Below are positions 15,181 to 25,485 of a stretch of DNA of 64,000 nucleotides, piece by piece (positions within the stretch are counted from its first letter, which is position 1; each line of letters starts with the position of its first letter). Origin of the DNA: Flavobacterium ajazii. Its GTDB lineage: Bacteria; Bacteroidota; Bacteroidia; Flavobacteriales; Flavobacteriaceae. Both the position numbers and the translations under genes were made by a program. The DNA lies in the NCBI RefSeq assembly GCF_010614725.1, contig NZ_JAAEHL010000009.1:124001-188000 (forward strand), read 5' to 3'. The notes under the pieces were generated by a model, which worked only from the letters and a program-made list of their open reading frames with translations, was not told the DNA's origin and made no database searches.

Positions 15181-18100
15181 CTAAAAAGAATAAGTCATAG
15201 AAAGACTAATGGTTCTGCCTGTCCATGCTTTGAATATTCTCTGGTCAATATCCTGATCAAATTTTTTTGTCGCTCCGGGACTAAGTGAATAAAACTCTCT
15301 GGGATTTGAACCAGTTGATGCACCGGTTTCTTCCCGATAACTGTTAAAATTGTTATAGGTTTCTATGGCAGAGTCAAAAAGGTTTTTTACTCCCAGTTTT
15401 ACTTCTAAATTTTTCTCTTTATAAAACTTATAGCTTATCTGGGCATCTGTAACGGCATAAGGCATACGAATTTCTTCAGCATCATAACCAAATCCTACCA
15501 AAACATACTGGTCTCCAATAGCATTGTGCCTAATACTAAACCCCATACGGTCACCGATAAAATCAAGGCCCAAATTGTAGTTATAGGGTGCTTGTCCGTA
15601 CAAAGGGCGATTGGCCTCATAGAGTCCGCCCGTACCATCAAATCGTTGGTATCCGACTACTTTTGTGTCATTTAATGAAGCATTTGCACATATAAAAACT
15701 TTATTTAGAAGATCTCCCTCTCCCAAAAAAGACAGATTTTTATAGATTTCAAATTCTACTCCAAAGAGCTTGGCACTATCAGAATTCATGGTGTATATCA
15801 CTCTTGACGATTCTGCCCCGACAACTGTAACATCTTCAATTGGCTTATCAAGCTTCTTATGATAAAGTCCAAAAGAAATAATTTCGCCCGGAGAAGGAAA
15901 CCATTCTGTTTTAAAATCATAACTCTCGACTACCGTAGAAACAATTCCGTCAGTAGCATTAATGACCTGCGAATTACGTATCGGATCATAATAGGGCATA
16001 TTAATACGCTCTGCAAACTGAGGACGTATTACCGATTTGTTATACCCGAGCCTGAAATTAGTTTTGTTTGTGGGACTCACTGTCAGGTTTACAGAAGGCA
16101 GATACTGCCAAACGTCATCGTCAGGCTGAACGATACCAAAATTAGCAGCAAGATCCGACTGACTGGCAATATGTGTGTAGATATAGCTTTCTGCCCTTAA
16201 ACCCCATACCAGCCTTACATATTTGCTAATTTTATTGTCAAGCATCAAAAAAGGAGAATGTACTTTAACATCTCCAATATATTCATTACCATAAGTAGTT
16301 GTCTTGCTCCAGCCAAAACCACCCCAGCGGTAATAAGACCCATCCAGCAATTGCGAAACAGGAAAATCAATATTAACTGTATTTGTTCCCTGACCAATCA
16401 CCCTCAATGCGGCAGATGTCTGCTGATTTTGTGCTTTTTTATACGTTCCGAAGTAACCGGCTTTGATGTTATTTTTAAACGATTCGCCAAACTCAAAAGC
16501 GTAGTTAAAATTTATCCCGACATTATAATCTTTTTCACTGCTTGTAATATTAAGCCTTCTAAAATTGTCCCCGCTATTATATACCTCTGAATAAAGCTGT
16601 ACATCCTCTCCTGCATATCTTCTGTACTTTGTAACAAAGGTGGCGTCTTTAGTATCTTTTGATGTACTTGCATAAGCACCAAACCAATTGATTTCTAAAT
16701 TTTCAAAACGATGATTTCCTTCTATTTTATTCTGGATAAAAGTCTGATAAACCGGATAGTCTGTTTCTTCTGTAAAAGGGAGATGGGAGCCGTCTAAAAT
16801 ATCAGAAACATTTTCTGCCAGTCGCCAGCCTGTAATCTGAGTTAACTGGTTGTCATACATGTGCATGTAGCTGTTTCGTGTGGTAATTTTATGTTTTCCT
16901 AACTGAACACCTGCATTCAGCATTCCGCTTAAAACAGAGTTGAAGTCATAAGAAGCTCCAGAATTTTTAAACCCGTATTTCTCGTAAGTCGAATAACCGT
17001 TTTCCGGTGCAGGCTTAAAATAAGTATTCGATATATAATTTCCTCTTTCTGTATGATCAATCTGTAGCTGATCCTGTCTGTTTTTAAAGTTTAAGGATCC
17101 CACAAAACCAAATTTGTTATTGTCTTTTAGTTCATAAGCCCTCCCTATAGCAAACTGCAGTGAAGTTCCCGGAGCAGCATAAGTTTGATAAGTGCTGAAA
17201 TTATCCTTAGTAAATCTTCTGGACTGTTCTAAATAAGGACCGGATGCTGCTTCTGTTGCAGGTTCCTCTATATTAATCAGATTAGAAGGATAATTCCTTG
17301 TGCCATCATCATATCCTATATAATCGTTTGCCCCCTGCTGTTTGGTCAGACGTTCCTTAAAAGTGCTTCTGCTGTTGTATGCCGTTCCTACGTAAAACGA
17401 CAAGAAATTTTTCTTTGGGATATCCTTTGTTTTGATCTCTACCGCTCCTCCTGCGAAATTGGCATACATATCCGGAGTCGCATTTTTACTGACAACGATA
17501 CTTTCTACCATAGCTGTCGGAATAATGTCAAAATTAAATTGCTGCTGATTAGGATCTGTACTTGGGAGATTAACACCATCCATAATAGCCTGGTTCCATC
17601 GCGCAGCCATAGAGCGCACCACTACATATCTTTCATCAATAGTCGTTACACCTGTAATTCTTTTTAGGGTACTTCCAACATCTTTATCCGGTGTTCTGGC
17701 AATTTGTTCAGCAGAAATTCCGTCTGAAAACTGCGCTGCTTTTTTCTGCTGTAAAAGCATTCCTTCTGTAGTAGCCGTGGCTTTTTGAAATGTCTGCGTT
17801 ACGATTACCTCATTTAGTGATTCTGCATCATCTTTAAGCACTACATTTAGTACCACATCTAATCCATCAGACAATTTTATTCCGGTAATTTTTTGAGTCT
17901 GAAAAGAAACATAACTCACTTCTATAGAATATATTCCGTCTTCTAAATTAAAAGAATAATTTCCGTCAAAATCAGAAACTGTTGCGTTGGCGGTTTCTAT
18001 CACTTTTACTGAAGTCCCGGGAAGTGCCAAACCGTTTTTGTCGACAATTTTTCCTGAAATACTCCCTAGTTTTTTCGAAGACGACTGCTTTTTATTGACT

Positions 18101-18405
18101 GCAATATTGGTATTATTTCTCCTGAAATTTAAGCTGGTAAGCGTTTGAAGTTCCTTTAACAATTCATCTATCGCAATATCACTCCTTTTAAGATTAATAA
18201 GCGGTTTACTTAAATCGATATCTTTCTGATAAATAAACCGATACGGTGTTCTGGCTTCTAAATTTTCGAAAACTTCTTTCGGGGATGCATTTTTAAAATC
18301 TGCCGATACAGTACCCGACTGAGAATAGACATTAGTAATTCCGAAGAAAATGCTAAAAAACAGCATTTGTATGGCAATAGGGAATTGCCTAAAATAATCA
18401 TTCAT
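15181..18405 (-). CDS. STN-domain TonB-dependent outer-membrane receptor (FecA type)
   Basis: A signal peptide (about 1-29) is followed by a secretin/TonB N-terminal (STN) signalling domain at about 30-105 (FKNASPKEVFENLEA, YRFIYQKDIDLS). Then come a carboxypeptidase-like regulatory beta-sandwich at about 113-200 (GKIVDKNGLALPGTSVKVIE), a plug with ISAEQIARTPDKDVGSTLKR and NFAGGAVEIKTKDIPKKN, and a 22-strand barrel to residue 1074 ending in ISLSMTYSF. STN domains relay ligand binding to a FecR anti-sigma factor. The FecR and ECF sigma genes lie just upstream on the same strand. The ligand is unknown; a siderophore, a glycan or a peptide are all possible. Confidence 0.92.
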   Translation of the reverse strand: MNDYFRQFPIAIQMLFFSIFFGITNVYSQSGTVSADFKNASPKEVFENLEARTPYRFIYQKDIDLSKPLINLKRSDIAIDELLKELQTLTSLNFRRNNTNIAVNKKQSSSKKLGSISGKIVDKNGLALPGTSVKVIETANATVSDFDGNYSFNLEDGIYSIEVSYVSFQTQKITGIKLSDGLDVVLNVVLKDDAESLNEVIVTQTFQKATATTEGMLLQQKKAAQFSDGISAEQIARTPDKDVGSTLKRITGVTTIDERYVVVRSMAARWNQAIMDGVNLPSTDPNQQQFNFDIIPTAMVESIVVSKNATPDMYANFAGGAVEIKTKDIPKKNFLSFYVGTAYNSRSTFKERLTKQQGANDYIGYDDGTRNYPSNLINIEEPATEAASGPYLEQSRRFTKDNFSTYQTYAAPGTSLQFAIGRAYELKDNNKFGFVGSLNFKNRQDQLQIDHTERGNYISNTYFKPAPENGYSTYEKYGFKNSGASYDFNSVLSGMLNAGVQLGKHKITTRNSYMHMYDNQLTQITGWRLAENVSDILDGSHLPFTEETDYPVYQTFIQNKIEGNHRFENLEINWFGAYASTSKDTKDATFVTKYRRYAGEDVQLYSEVYNSGDNFRRLNITSSEKDYNVGINFNYAFEFGESFKNNIKAGYFGTYKKAQNQQTSAALRVIGQGTNTVNIDFPVSQLLDGSYYRWGGFGWSKTTTYGNEYIGDVKVHSPFLMLDNKISKYVRLVWGLRAESYIYTHIASQSDLAANFGIVQPDDDVWQYLPSVNLTVSPTNKTNFRLGYNKSVIRPQFAERINMPYYDPIRNSQVINATDGIVSTVVESYDFKTEWFPSPGEIISFGLYHKKLDKPIEDVTVVGAESSRVIYTMNSDSAKLFGVEFEIYKNLSFLGEGDLLNKVFICANASLNDTKVVGYQRFDGTGGLYEANRPLYGQAPYNYNLGLDFIGDRMGFSIRHNAIGDQYVLVGFGYDAEEIRMPYAVTDAQISYKFYKEKNLEVKLGVKNLFDSAIETYNNFNSYREETGASTGSNPREFYSLSPGATKKFDQDIDQRIFKAWTGRTISLSMTYSF

Positions 18406-18480
18406 AATTAAATAATTTGTTTTTGGTTGTATATTTTTAAAAAGTATTTTAGGTTCAGGTTCAAAAAAACCTCTCTCCGA

Positions 18481-19323
18481 CTATCTGCTTACCACATAAG
18501 TATTATTATCAGCAGGTTTAATGCTAATTTCTAAAGCAAAAGCAAGAGTCTGCAGTATTTCTGAAACACTTTGTCTGGTATCAAGCGTTCCCTTTACCTG
18601 AAGTAATTTTAAGTCTTCGCTGTTATATTGCAGTGTAAAATGGTGAGTGGCTTTCAGTTTTTCGATAACGGCTTCAAAAGTTAAACCGTCAACATCTATA
18701 AGTGCTTTTTTCCACTCAGGTTCCAGAATAAGTGCTTTACGTTTTTGCACCATATTTTTTATCGGTACAAATACTGCGGCGGTCCCTCTTTCCAGAAAAA
18801 CGGCATTTTGTTCGGTTTCTACTTTTACCTTTCCGGTTCTAACATTTACCTCAGCAATATTTCCATAAGCTTTAACATCAAAAGAAGTCCCTAAAACGGT
18901 AGTTTTTATGTTTCCTGAACTAATAACAAAAGGGCGTGTCGTATCTCTTGCTACTTCAAAAAAAGCTTCTCCTGTCAGTTTTACGATTCGCTCATCCGAA
19001 GCAAATTTTTCAGGATATTCAATTTTCGTATTCTCGTTTACCCATACACGAGTTCCGTCTGACAAGCGAAGCAATCTGATATCCTGCGGGAAGGTCTGCG
19101 TAATAATTTCAGGTGCTGTTGAAGAATTAAATTTAAAAAACTGATAACCTGTAACAGTAATCAAAAGTGCTGCGCAGGCTGCAATTGCTTTTCGATACCT
19201 GATTTTGCGTCTGTTGATGGTAGCCGACAAAATAGCATTCCACATTCTAAATTTCACTTCATCCGGAAATATGCCTTTCTGCGGCAGCTCGTTCCATTCT
19301 TCCTGTAACCTGTCTAATTTCAT
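18481..19323 (-). CDS. FecR-family anti-sigma factor
   Basis: An N-terminal cytoplasmic segment (about 1-42, with LQEEWNELPQKG) precedes a single membrane helix (about 44-62, IAACAALLITVTGYQFF). A periplasmic FecR domain follows (LRLSDGTRVWVNENTKIEYPEKF, VKLTGEAFFEVARD, FDVKAYGN). The C-terminal DUF4974-like region (GLTFEAVIEKLKATHHFTLQ) ends the protein. It would hold the ECF factor at 19584 inactive until the receptor's STN domain signals. The gene lies between the sigma factor (261 nt upstream) and the receptor (75 nt downstream), a standard order. Confidence 0.92.
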   Translation of the reverse strand: MKLDRLQEEWNELPQKGIFPDEVKFRMWNAILSATINRRKIRYRKAIAACAALLITVTGYQFFKFNSSTAPEIITQTFPQDIRLLRLSDGTRVWVNENTKIEYPEKFASDERIVKLTGEAFFEVARDTTRPFVISSGNIKTTVLGTSFDVKAYGNIAEVNVRTGKVKVETEQNAVFLERGTAAVFVPIKNMVQKRKALILEPEWKKALIDVDGLTFEAVIEKLKATHHFTLQYNSEDLKLLQVKGTLDTRQSVSEILQTLAFALEISIKPADNNTYVVSR

Positions 19324-19583
19324 TGCTCTGAGTAAAAATTAATACTTAAGGTAAGCCCTCAAAATATCCTGTCTACCTGCATTAGACCGGTTTACTCAAA
19401 AAAATCACGGGTCGTTTCACTCTTAATGATTTATTAATACAAAAAAGGAGTGATTTTAAACCAACATCATAAAAATCAAACACTTAAACATTACAACCAG
19501 AAACATTGCCTTACATTTACTTTACATATCGGATACATTTGGACACAAATCTTCATTATAAAAATTATTAGAATTTAGAAAAA

Positions 19584-20156
19584 TTAATTCTGATAGTGGT
19601 TTAAAAAGACCAAAGCAAACCAGTAAAGTTCATGGCTTTTTACAGAATGTTTTTTGAGATATTGCAGTGTTTTTGAAATCTGATTGGCAACGGCACTCTG
19701 AGACATGCCCATCTCTTCGGCAATCTCTTTGTAGCTCATTTCATCAAACTTATGAAGTGTAAAAATTTTTCTTCTTTTTTCGGGAATCTGTTGTAGTAAA
19801 TGCTCAATTTTTTCCAGTTTCGAAGAAAAGTCAATCTCGATTTCTTCCTTGTTGTCCAGCTCCTTAATCAATTGTTCATCTTCAATTGAAAAAATCCTGT
19901 TTTGCTTTTTGTACCATTTTGAAATTTCCTGCTTACAGCTTTTAAACAAAATAGCATCCAGCTCTGTTGACGGTTCTATTTTGTTACGATACTTCCAAAG
20001 ATGTATAAAAACATTTTGTGTTATATCTTCTGCATCTGTCTGCTGACCGGCATATTTTTTTACAAAACAAAATACTTTAAAATGATATAATTCGTAGATC
20101 TCCTTAAAACAAGCATCATCGCCATTTTGTAATCTTGTAATCAAAACAGTACTCAT
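19584..20156 (-). CDS. ECF sigma-70 factor (FecI-like)
   Basis: Region 2 lies near residues 10-75 (LYHFKVFCFVKKYAGQQ, AEDITQNVFIHLWKYR) and region 4 near 120-175 (IPEKRRKIFTLHKFDEMSYKEIAEEMGMS, SAVANQISKTLQYLKK). The protein is 190 residues, typical for the group. It directs RNA polymerase to the adjacent receptor operon when freed from FecR. The gene has an upstream gap of about 150 nt to the small ORF at 20308. Confidence 0.95.
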   Translation of the reverse strand: MSTVLITRLQNGDDACFKEIYELYHFKVFCFVKKYAGQQTDAEDITQNVFIHLWKYRNKIEPSTELDAILFKSCKQEISKWYKKQNRIFSIEDEQLIKELDNKEEIEIDFSSKLEKIEHLLQQIPEKRRKIFTLHKFDEMSYKEIAEEMGMSQSAVANQISKTLQYLKKHSVKSHELYWFALVFLNHYQN

Positions 20157-20307
20157 AATATAATTTTAAATTTGGAAGGAATCCTTACAAAATTACCTCA
20201 AAGAGTGTTTCCTTATTTTGTTACAATATTCATTTAATGATTTATTAATATTGCGAAAGCTTATAATTGTTATAAACTGAAATTATACGATTTACATACC
20301 TGATATT

Positions 20308-20493
20308 TTAATCATTCGCATTATTTATCATTTCCCAAATCACATCAAGTTTAAACAGGGTTTTTAAGCGGGTTCCACAACTTAAATAAATCCATGTACC
20401 CTGAGATTCTTCAGCTGCAAACATACAGGTAATCTGCGAAATATTAACGGTATACTGTGTCAGGTCGTCGGTTCTAAACTGGATTGTTTTCAT
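20308..20493 (-). CDS. Small hypothetical protein (61 residues)
   Basis: The ORF starts at an ATG and encodes a compact protein with alternating strands and a C-terminal amphipathic helix (FKLDVIWEMINN). The strand pattern (YTVNISQITCMF, GTWIYLSCGTRLKT) resembles small FlbD-like or single-domain regulator folds, but that is only a visual likeness. It lies alone in an otherwise gene-free 690-nt stretch upstream of the ECF gene. Codon use looks like that of its neighbours. Confidence 0.5.
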   Translation of the reverse strand: MKTIQFRTDDLTQYTVNISQITCMFAAEESQGTWIYLSCGTRLKTLFKLDVIWEMINNAND

Positions 20494-20850
20494 ATTAAAT
20501 AAGATAATTTTGGCTTAAAAATGTAAAAGAGCGCATTAAAAACAGATTCTTTTATTACCTGTATTAGTACCAAATTTATTTAATGAAGCCGATTTGTCCT
20601 TTAAGTACTATTTAAAATAACATTATTATTACTATAGAAAACTTTGAATATTATAAGAAAAGCCACATTACTTTTTTCCAATTGATACTTTACCATTAAT
20701 AAGATGTAAAATTATTTTAAATTTTGAACTTTGAAGAAAAAATCATAACACCCTCAATTCCAATAGATAATTAAAAATATTTCAATAACTTTATAAATAG
20801 AATCCGACAAAATATTATGCCTTTATTTCTAATTTTAATCTTTTAAAACT
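20494..20850. other. Gene-free divergent promoter region
   Basis: This AT-rich gap separates the small minus-strand ORF from the plus-strand DUF1254/1214 lipoprotein gene. No hairpin with a T-run and no further ORF were noticed. It presumably contains both promoters. Confidence 0.4.
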
Positions 20851-21957
20851 ATGAAGAATAAACTCAAATTTTTATCAGGACTATTTTTAATTACATTATC
20901 ACTGCTTACTTCTTCCTGCAAGCAAAATGACAGGAAATCAGCAACTGATGCTCAAACCGTAAAACAGGACTCAGCCATTGCAAGTACTGATTCATTAGCT
21001 TCGAAAAACGGCATTCCTGTTACTGCAGCTAATTTTAACCGGGCTGAAACCGATCTTTATTTTACAACTTCGGTTAAACAATCCGGGGGTGTCGGTTCTC
21101 TTTTTCATTACAGGACTCTGATGCCAATCGACAAGCAAAGTGTTATTCGTGCTAACCGTGACGTATTATATTCTTCAGGTGTTTTTGATCTCGATGCCGG
21201 ACCTGTAACCGTAACCCTTCCTGATCCAGGCAAACGTTTCATGTCTATGCAATCTTTTGATGAGGATCAATACTCTGAAACTTATTATGCTCCGGGAACT
21301 TTTACTTTTACTAAAGAAAAAATCGGAACACGGTATCTTATGCTGGGCATACGAACCTTTATTGATCCTAATAATCCTAAAGACCTTCCTTTAGTTACGG
21401 CATTACAGAATGCCATTAAAATCAGCCAAAAAGACAAAGGAACTTTTACTGTTCCAAATTGGGACAAGGTAAGTCAGAAGAAAGTTAGGGATTCCTTAAT
21501 TGAAGTTTCTAAAAAACTATCTGATACAAAAGGAATGTTTGGTCCAAGAGGTAAAGTTGATGAAACTCTTCATTTAATTGGCAGCGCTACCGGCTGGGGT
21601 GGAAATCCTGAAAAAGACGCACTTTATCTTTCTGTAAATCCTAAGAAAAATGACGGAAAAACAGTTTATAAACTTAAAGTAAAAAATGTACCGGTAGACG
21701 GATTCTGGTCTGTAAGTGTATATAATAAAGAAGGTTATTTTGAGAAAAATGCTCTTAACATGTATACCCTGAACAACATTACTGCAAAAAAAGATTCGGA
21801 TGGATCTGTGACGATACAATTTGGAGGATGCGACGGAAAAACACCAAACTGTATTCCGGTTACAGCGGGATGGAATTACTGGGTACGCCTTTATCGTCCG
21901 CATAAAGAAGTGCTAAATGGAACGTGGAAATTTCCTGAAGCTGTTGAAGTTAAATAA
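20851..21957 (+). CDS. DUF1254/DUF1214 domain lipoprotein
   Basis: A lipobox (LLTSSCKQND) marks a lipoprotein. Residues about 70-180 match the DUF1254 region (NRAETDLYFTTSV, FHYRTLMPIDKQSVIRANRDVLYSSGVFDL). The C-terminal half matches DUF1214 (YKLKVKNVPVDGFWSVSVYNKEGYF, NYWVRLYRPHKEVLNGTWKFP). The biochemical role of these paired domains is not settled. The gene stands alone between a divergent promoter gap and a terminator at 22010. Confidence 0.85.
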   Translation: MKNKLKFLSGLFLITLSLLTSSCKQNDRKSATDAQTVKQDSAIASTDSLASKNGIPVTAANFNRAETDLYFTTSVKQSGGVGSLFHYRTLMPIDKQSVIRANRDVLYSSGVFDLDAGPVTVTLPDPGKRFMSMQSFDEDQYSETYYAPGTFTFTKEKIGTRYLMLGIRTFIDPNNPKDLPLVTALQNAIKISQKDKGTFTVPNWDKVSQKKVRDSLIEVSKKLSDTKGMFGPRGKVDETLHLIGSATGWGGNPEKDALYLSVNPKKNDGKTVYKLKVKNVPVDGFWSVSVYNKEGYFEKNALNMYTLNNITAKKDSDGSVTIQFGGCDGKTPNCIPVTAGWNYWVRLYRPHKEVLNGTWKFPEAVEVK

Positions 21958-22009
21958 TTTTAAAAAACAATAATTTTTATAATTTATATTACAGCATCAA
22001 CCAAAAAGA

Positions 22010-22040
22010 CAAAGGTCCGGATTATTCATTCGGACCTTTG
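22010..22040 (+). terminator. Terminator after the DUF1254/1214 gene
   Basis: CAAAGGTCCG pairs perfectly with CGGACCTTTG around an 11-nt loop, about 50 nt after the stop. Only a weak T-rich tail follows. Confidence 0.65.
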
Positions 22041-22217
22041 CTTGTATATTTTCATCAACTTTATCTTAGAAGCCCCAAACAGACGTTTTATTTGCATAAT
22101 ATTTAGTGTTTAAACGACTGTTTTTTAAATCTGCTTTTAAGCTTATCTTCTTTCTGTTTTGTATTGGCAGCACTGCATTTTCAGTAGAAGTAATAAAACC
22201 TCTGTAAGCCTATGACA

Positions 22218-23990
22218 TTATTCTTCAGATGGTCTAAAACTGCCCTCATCAGGATATTTGATGCTGTTCTTTAATTCTTCAATTCGTTTTGGATCAAAAT
22301 TAGGCAATTGCAATTGATTGTCTTTTTTCCATTTCTTAACGATTTCTGAAACTTCGGCAGATTTTTCATCGGACGAGGAAATATCACGGGCCATATAAAT
22401 CGTCTGCGAAGGATAGGCCAGCGAAGTACCGCTTTTTTCTATTATATCCATCATTCGAAGTAATAAATCTTCCTGTACTTCCTGTGATTTTTCAAAATTT
22501 ACCGCTTCAATATATGCCGTAACTTCAACTTTCAGCGCATCCGCTGTTATACCGGTAAATCTAACTATAGGCGGTGAATCGAGTACTGCAGGATGCGCAT
22601 AAAGCAAAGATCGGATCTCTACCAGTAAATAACGCATCTGATCCGGAGTTGTTTCCATTCTAAAACTTAATACCGGATTAAAAATAAAACGGTCACGATG
22701 CGCATAATTTTCTATTTTACTGGCTGATAATTGTCCGTTAGGAATGGTCACAATGGTTCTTGCCGAAGTTCGCAGCGTTGTAGAACGCATTCCTATAGAT
22801 TCTACGGTACCTTTAATATCATCCACTCTGCAATAATCGCCTACGCGTAGTGGCTGGTCGGCAATAAGGCTTACGCTTCCCACAAAATTTTCTATTGTTT
22901 TTTGTGCTCCCAATGCCAAAGCAATACCCCCGATTCCTAATGCTGCAAGTCCGGCTGTGACATCTACTCCAATAATTCCAAGTATAGCTATAATTCCGAT
23001 AACAATAATGGCTGCCTTGGTTGTACGATTTAAGAATAAGATAGTGGAAACAGCCGAAATACGTCCGCTTTGACTCATTCGCCTGCGGGTGAAGGTACTA
23101 ACAAAGTCTGTCAGTCTCCAGAGCAATATTAAAAAAGCAATTATGCCTATAGTGATTATAATGATACTATAACGCTGGCGCACCACAATAGAAATCCCCA
23201 TGCGTTGAGTAAATACAACAAATAAAATTACGGCAAGAAACATGTGAATCGGCAATTCAAAAGCTTCAATTATGGCTCTGCCTCTGTCACTCTCTGCTTT
23301 CTTCCATAATTTTTCTACCATAAATACAAATGCAAACAGCAGCATTCTGGAAAGTAAATAGGATATCACCATCATAATTACCACTACTGCCCAATGCCCC
23401 AAAGGAACATTTCCTAATTTCTTTTCTAATAAAATAGTAGGCAGAACTCTGTCTAAAAAAGTCTTTTCATTTGTAACATCAGCAGATACGATCGCTTCTA
23501 CTGTTTCTGCAGAAAAAAGCCATAAAGCGGGCTGGCTGTCATCTGACTGGTTTTCTACATACAGCTGAATTACTGTTTTATTGGTAGATATGTTTCCAAC
23601 TAGATCTACACCAACTGCCAGATCGTCGTCTGTACGCCCTGTTTCTTTATTACTGATAATTGAAGACGGAGACAAATTCCCGCCCTGATCTAAAAGCTGC
23701 TGAAAAGTCTTTGCAATTTTTATTCTTTCTGCAGTTTTACGATACGAACGTTTACTTAAAACAAAATACTGGCTGGCACGCAAATAGTTTTGTTCTCCAA
23801 TTGCTCTGATGAAGCCGTTTACAGTTCCCTGAGGTGTTCTTCGTCCAAGAGAATCTTCCGGTACTTTTTCAGGTTCTTCGGTAACTGTTTTGGCTGAGCC
23901 TAATAATTGAGAAGATACTGTATTGGGTATAACCAGCAAAGTCAGCAATAACAGTAAATTAGACAGAAAACGCTTGATACCTAAAATCAT
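22218..23990 (-). CDS. MscS-family mechanosensitive channel with extended N-terminal domain
   Basis: The 590-residue protein has a signal peptide and a periplasmic domain (about 30-185). Several membrane helices follow between about 195 and 360. The pore helix is the Gly/Ala-rich AGLAALGIGGIALALGAQ followed by KTIENFVGS, the MscS signature. The beta domain follows (RVGDYCRVDDIKGTVESIGMRSTTLRT, TIPNGQL). Such channels release solutes under hypo-osmotic shock. The long N-terminal domain is shared with larger MscS relatives. The gene is monocistronic by spacing. Confidence 0.92.
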   Translation of the reverse strand: MILGIKRFLSNLLLLLTLLVIPNTVSSQLLGSAKTVTEEPEKVPEDSLGRRTPQGTVNGFIRAIGEQNYLRASQYFVLSKRSYRKTAERIKIAKTFQQLLDQGGNLSPSSIISNKETGRTDDDLAVGVDLVGNISTNKTVIQLYVENQSDDSQPALWLFSAETVEAIVSADVTNEKTFLDRVLPTILLEKKLGNVPLGHWAVVVIMMVISYLLSRMLLFAFVFMVEKLWKKAESDRGRAIIEAFELPIHMFLAVILFVVFTQRMGISIVVRQRYSIIIITIGIIAFLILLWRLTDFVSTFTRRRMSQSGRISAVSTILFLNRTTKAAIIVIGIIAILGIIGVDVTAGLAALGIGGIALALGAQKTIENFVGSVSLIADQPLRVGDYCRVDDIKGTVESIGMRSTTLRTSARTIVTIPNGQLSASKIENYAHRDRFIFNPVLSFRMETTPDQMRYLLVEIRSLLYAHPAVLDSPPIVRFTGITADALKVEVTAYIEAVNFEKSQEVQEDLLLRMMDIIEKSGTSLAYPSQTIYMARDISSSDEKSAEVSEIVKKWKKDNQLQLPNFDPKRIEELKNSIKYPDEGSFRPSEE

Positions 23991-24127
23991 GACAAATCTA
24001 TTTTAGCAGTTTAATCTACTAAAAATAAGAAATATAGAAACCAAAAGAAATCTTTGGGTAAGAAAAAATATTTATTTTTATAATGTTTTCTTCAGCAACA
24101 TCACAAAATATTTAAACAATAGAACTT

Positions 24128-25321
24128 ATGACTGGTAAACTACTATTTGCATTTCTTTTTTTTCTATCAATAACTACTGTTTCTTTTGGACAAAAAACTG
24201 ATTTTAGAAATGGTACCATTCTGCAGAAAAACTTTTGTGATAGTATTCCATTTGAAATTGTGAAAAATAAAATCATCATTTCGCTTCAATTAAATGGATC
24301 CGAAAAGCATTTTTTATTTGATACTGGTGCTGTATTAGTGATTTCAGAAGAAATACAAAACGTGATGAATTATTCTAAAACCGGTTCTGTTACTGTAGAT
24401 GATATCAATGGAAAATCAAATGATTCGAAAATTGTCACTGTAAAAGAATTGCAAATTGGAAAGCTGACATTTCAGGATATTCCTTCGGTTGTAGTTGACA
24501 CTAAAAAAAATCACCTGATAAACTGTCTTAATGTTGATGGAATTTTGGGTAGTAATTTATTCCGAAATTGTATCGTTCAGATTGATCTGCAAAAGAAAAT
24601 AATCATTTTGACGGATGATATACAAAAATTAGCATTACAAAATGCTTATAAGGCTCCTATAACACTCAATCAAATAGGTAAACCTTATTTAAAAATAAAC
24701 CTGACTAGTGAAATTAATATTGAAGTTCTCTTTGACAGTGGCGCTGATAAACTTATAAGCCTTTCTAATAAAACATTAAGTAAAGCGATTAAAAATAAAT
24801 CGATTACTATATTAAATGAAGGTTTTGGAGTAACATCTGTTGGACTTCATGGCATGGAAGAGCCTGAGGAAAAAAATAGAATTTTAATTCCACAGATAAA
24901 ATTTGGGCAAGCAGGGATAAACAATGTGGTTTCTATTGTCTCTGAAAGAACAAAAAATGCTCTTGGAATACAACTGGCAGAATACGGAACGATTACGCTT
25001 GACTATATTAATAAAGCATTTTACTTTCTTCCTTTAAAACAAATTCAGGACTACCAAAACCAAGGAACATTTGGTTTTAAAGATAAGATTGAAGAAAATA
25101 CATATTCAATTGGTATTGTCTGGACAAAAACCCAGGCTGAAAAAATTGGCTTAAAAAACGGATTTCAGATATTAAAAATAAACGACCTGGACTTTACAAC
25201 CAGAACTCCTGAAAATGATTGCTCTATTTTCTTTGCTGATTTCTATAAAAATCCTAAAATAAATCTGACTTATAAAGACGATAAAGGAAATATTAAGAAT
25301 GCTGAATTAATTCAGGAATAA
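24128..25321 (+). CDS. Secreted retropepsin-like aspartic protease with PDZ domain
   Basis: A signal peptide (about 1-21, ending SFGQ) precedes two pepsin-like halves in one chain. The first has the catalytic motif FLFDTGA at about 72-78 and the second VLFDSGADK near residue 200. Both hold an Asp-(Thr/Ser)-Gly triad, so an intramolecular active site is possible. A C-terminal PDZ-like segment (about 330-390) contains TQAEKIGLKNGFQILKIND. The protein is predicted to be exported. The gene stands alone and its substrate is unknown. Confidence 0.88.
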   Translation: MTGKLLFAFLFFLSITTVSFGQKTDFRNGTILQKNFCDSIPFEIVKNKIIISLQLNGSEKHFLFDTGAVLVISEEIQNVMNYSKTGSVTVDDINGKSNDSKIVTVKELQIGKLTFQDIPSVVVDTKKNHLINCLNVDGILGSNLFRNCIVQIDLQKKIIILTDDIQKLALQNAYKAPITLNQIGKPYLKINLTSEINIEVLFDSGADKLISLSNKTLSKAIKNKSITILNEGFGVTSVGLHGMEEPEEKNRILIPQIKFGQAGINNVVSIVSERTKNALGIQLAEYGTITLDYINKAFYFLPLKQIQDYQNQGTFGFKDKIEENTYSIGIVWTKTQAEKIGLKNGFQILKINDLDFTTRTPENDCSIFFADFYKNPKINLTYKDDKGNIKNAELIQE

Positions 25322-25485
25322 AAATAAGATTTTAAACATTTTTATAAAATTTCAATTTATTTAAAAACAGTCTCCTCGCTCTTCAAAGTATTCCGGAAAT
25401 AACTTAAAAATGTTGCGCATTCTATGATAAAAAACACTTCAGAGAGGAAACATGATTTTGCAGGATAAACTTACTGTTTTATTGC

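Noticed and set aside
25370..25390. Right end of the IS1 element at TTCAAAGT
   Set aside because: Only about 8 nt match the left end and no target duplication supports it, so it is not used as a boundary.
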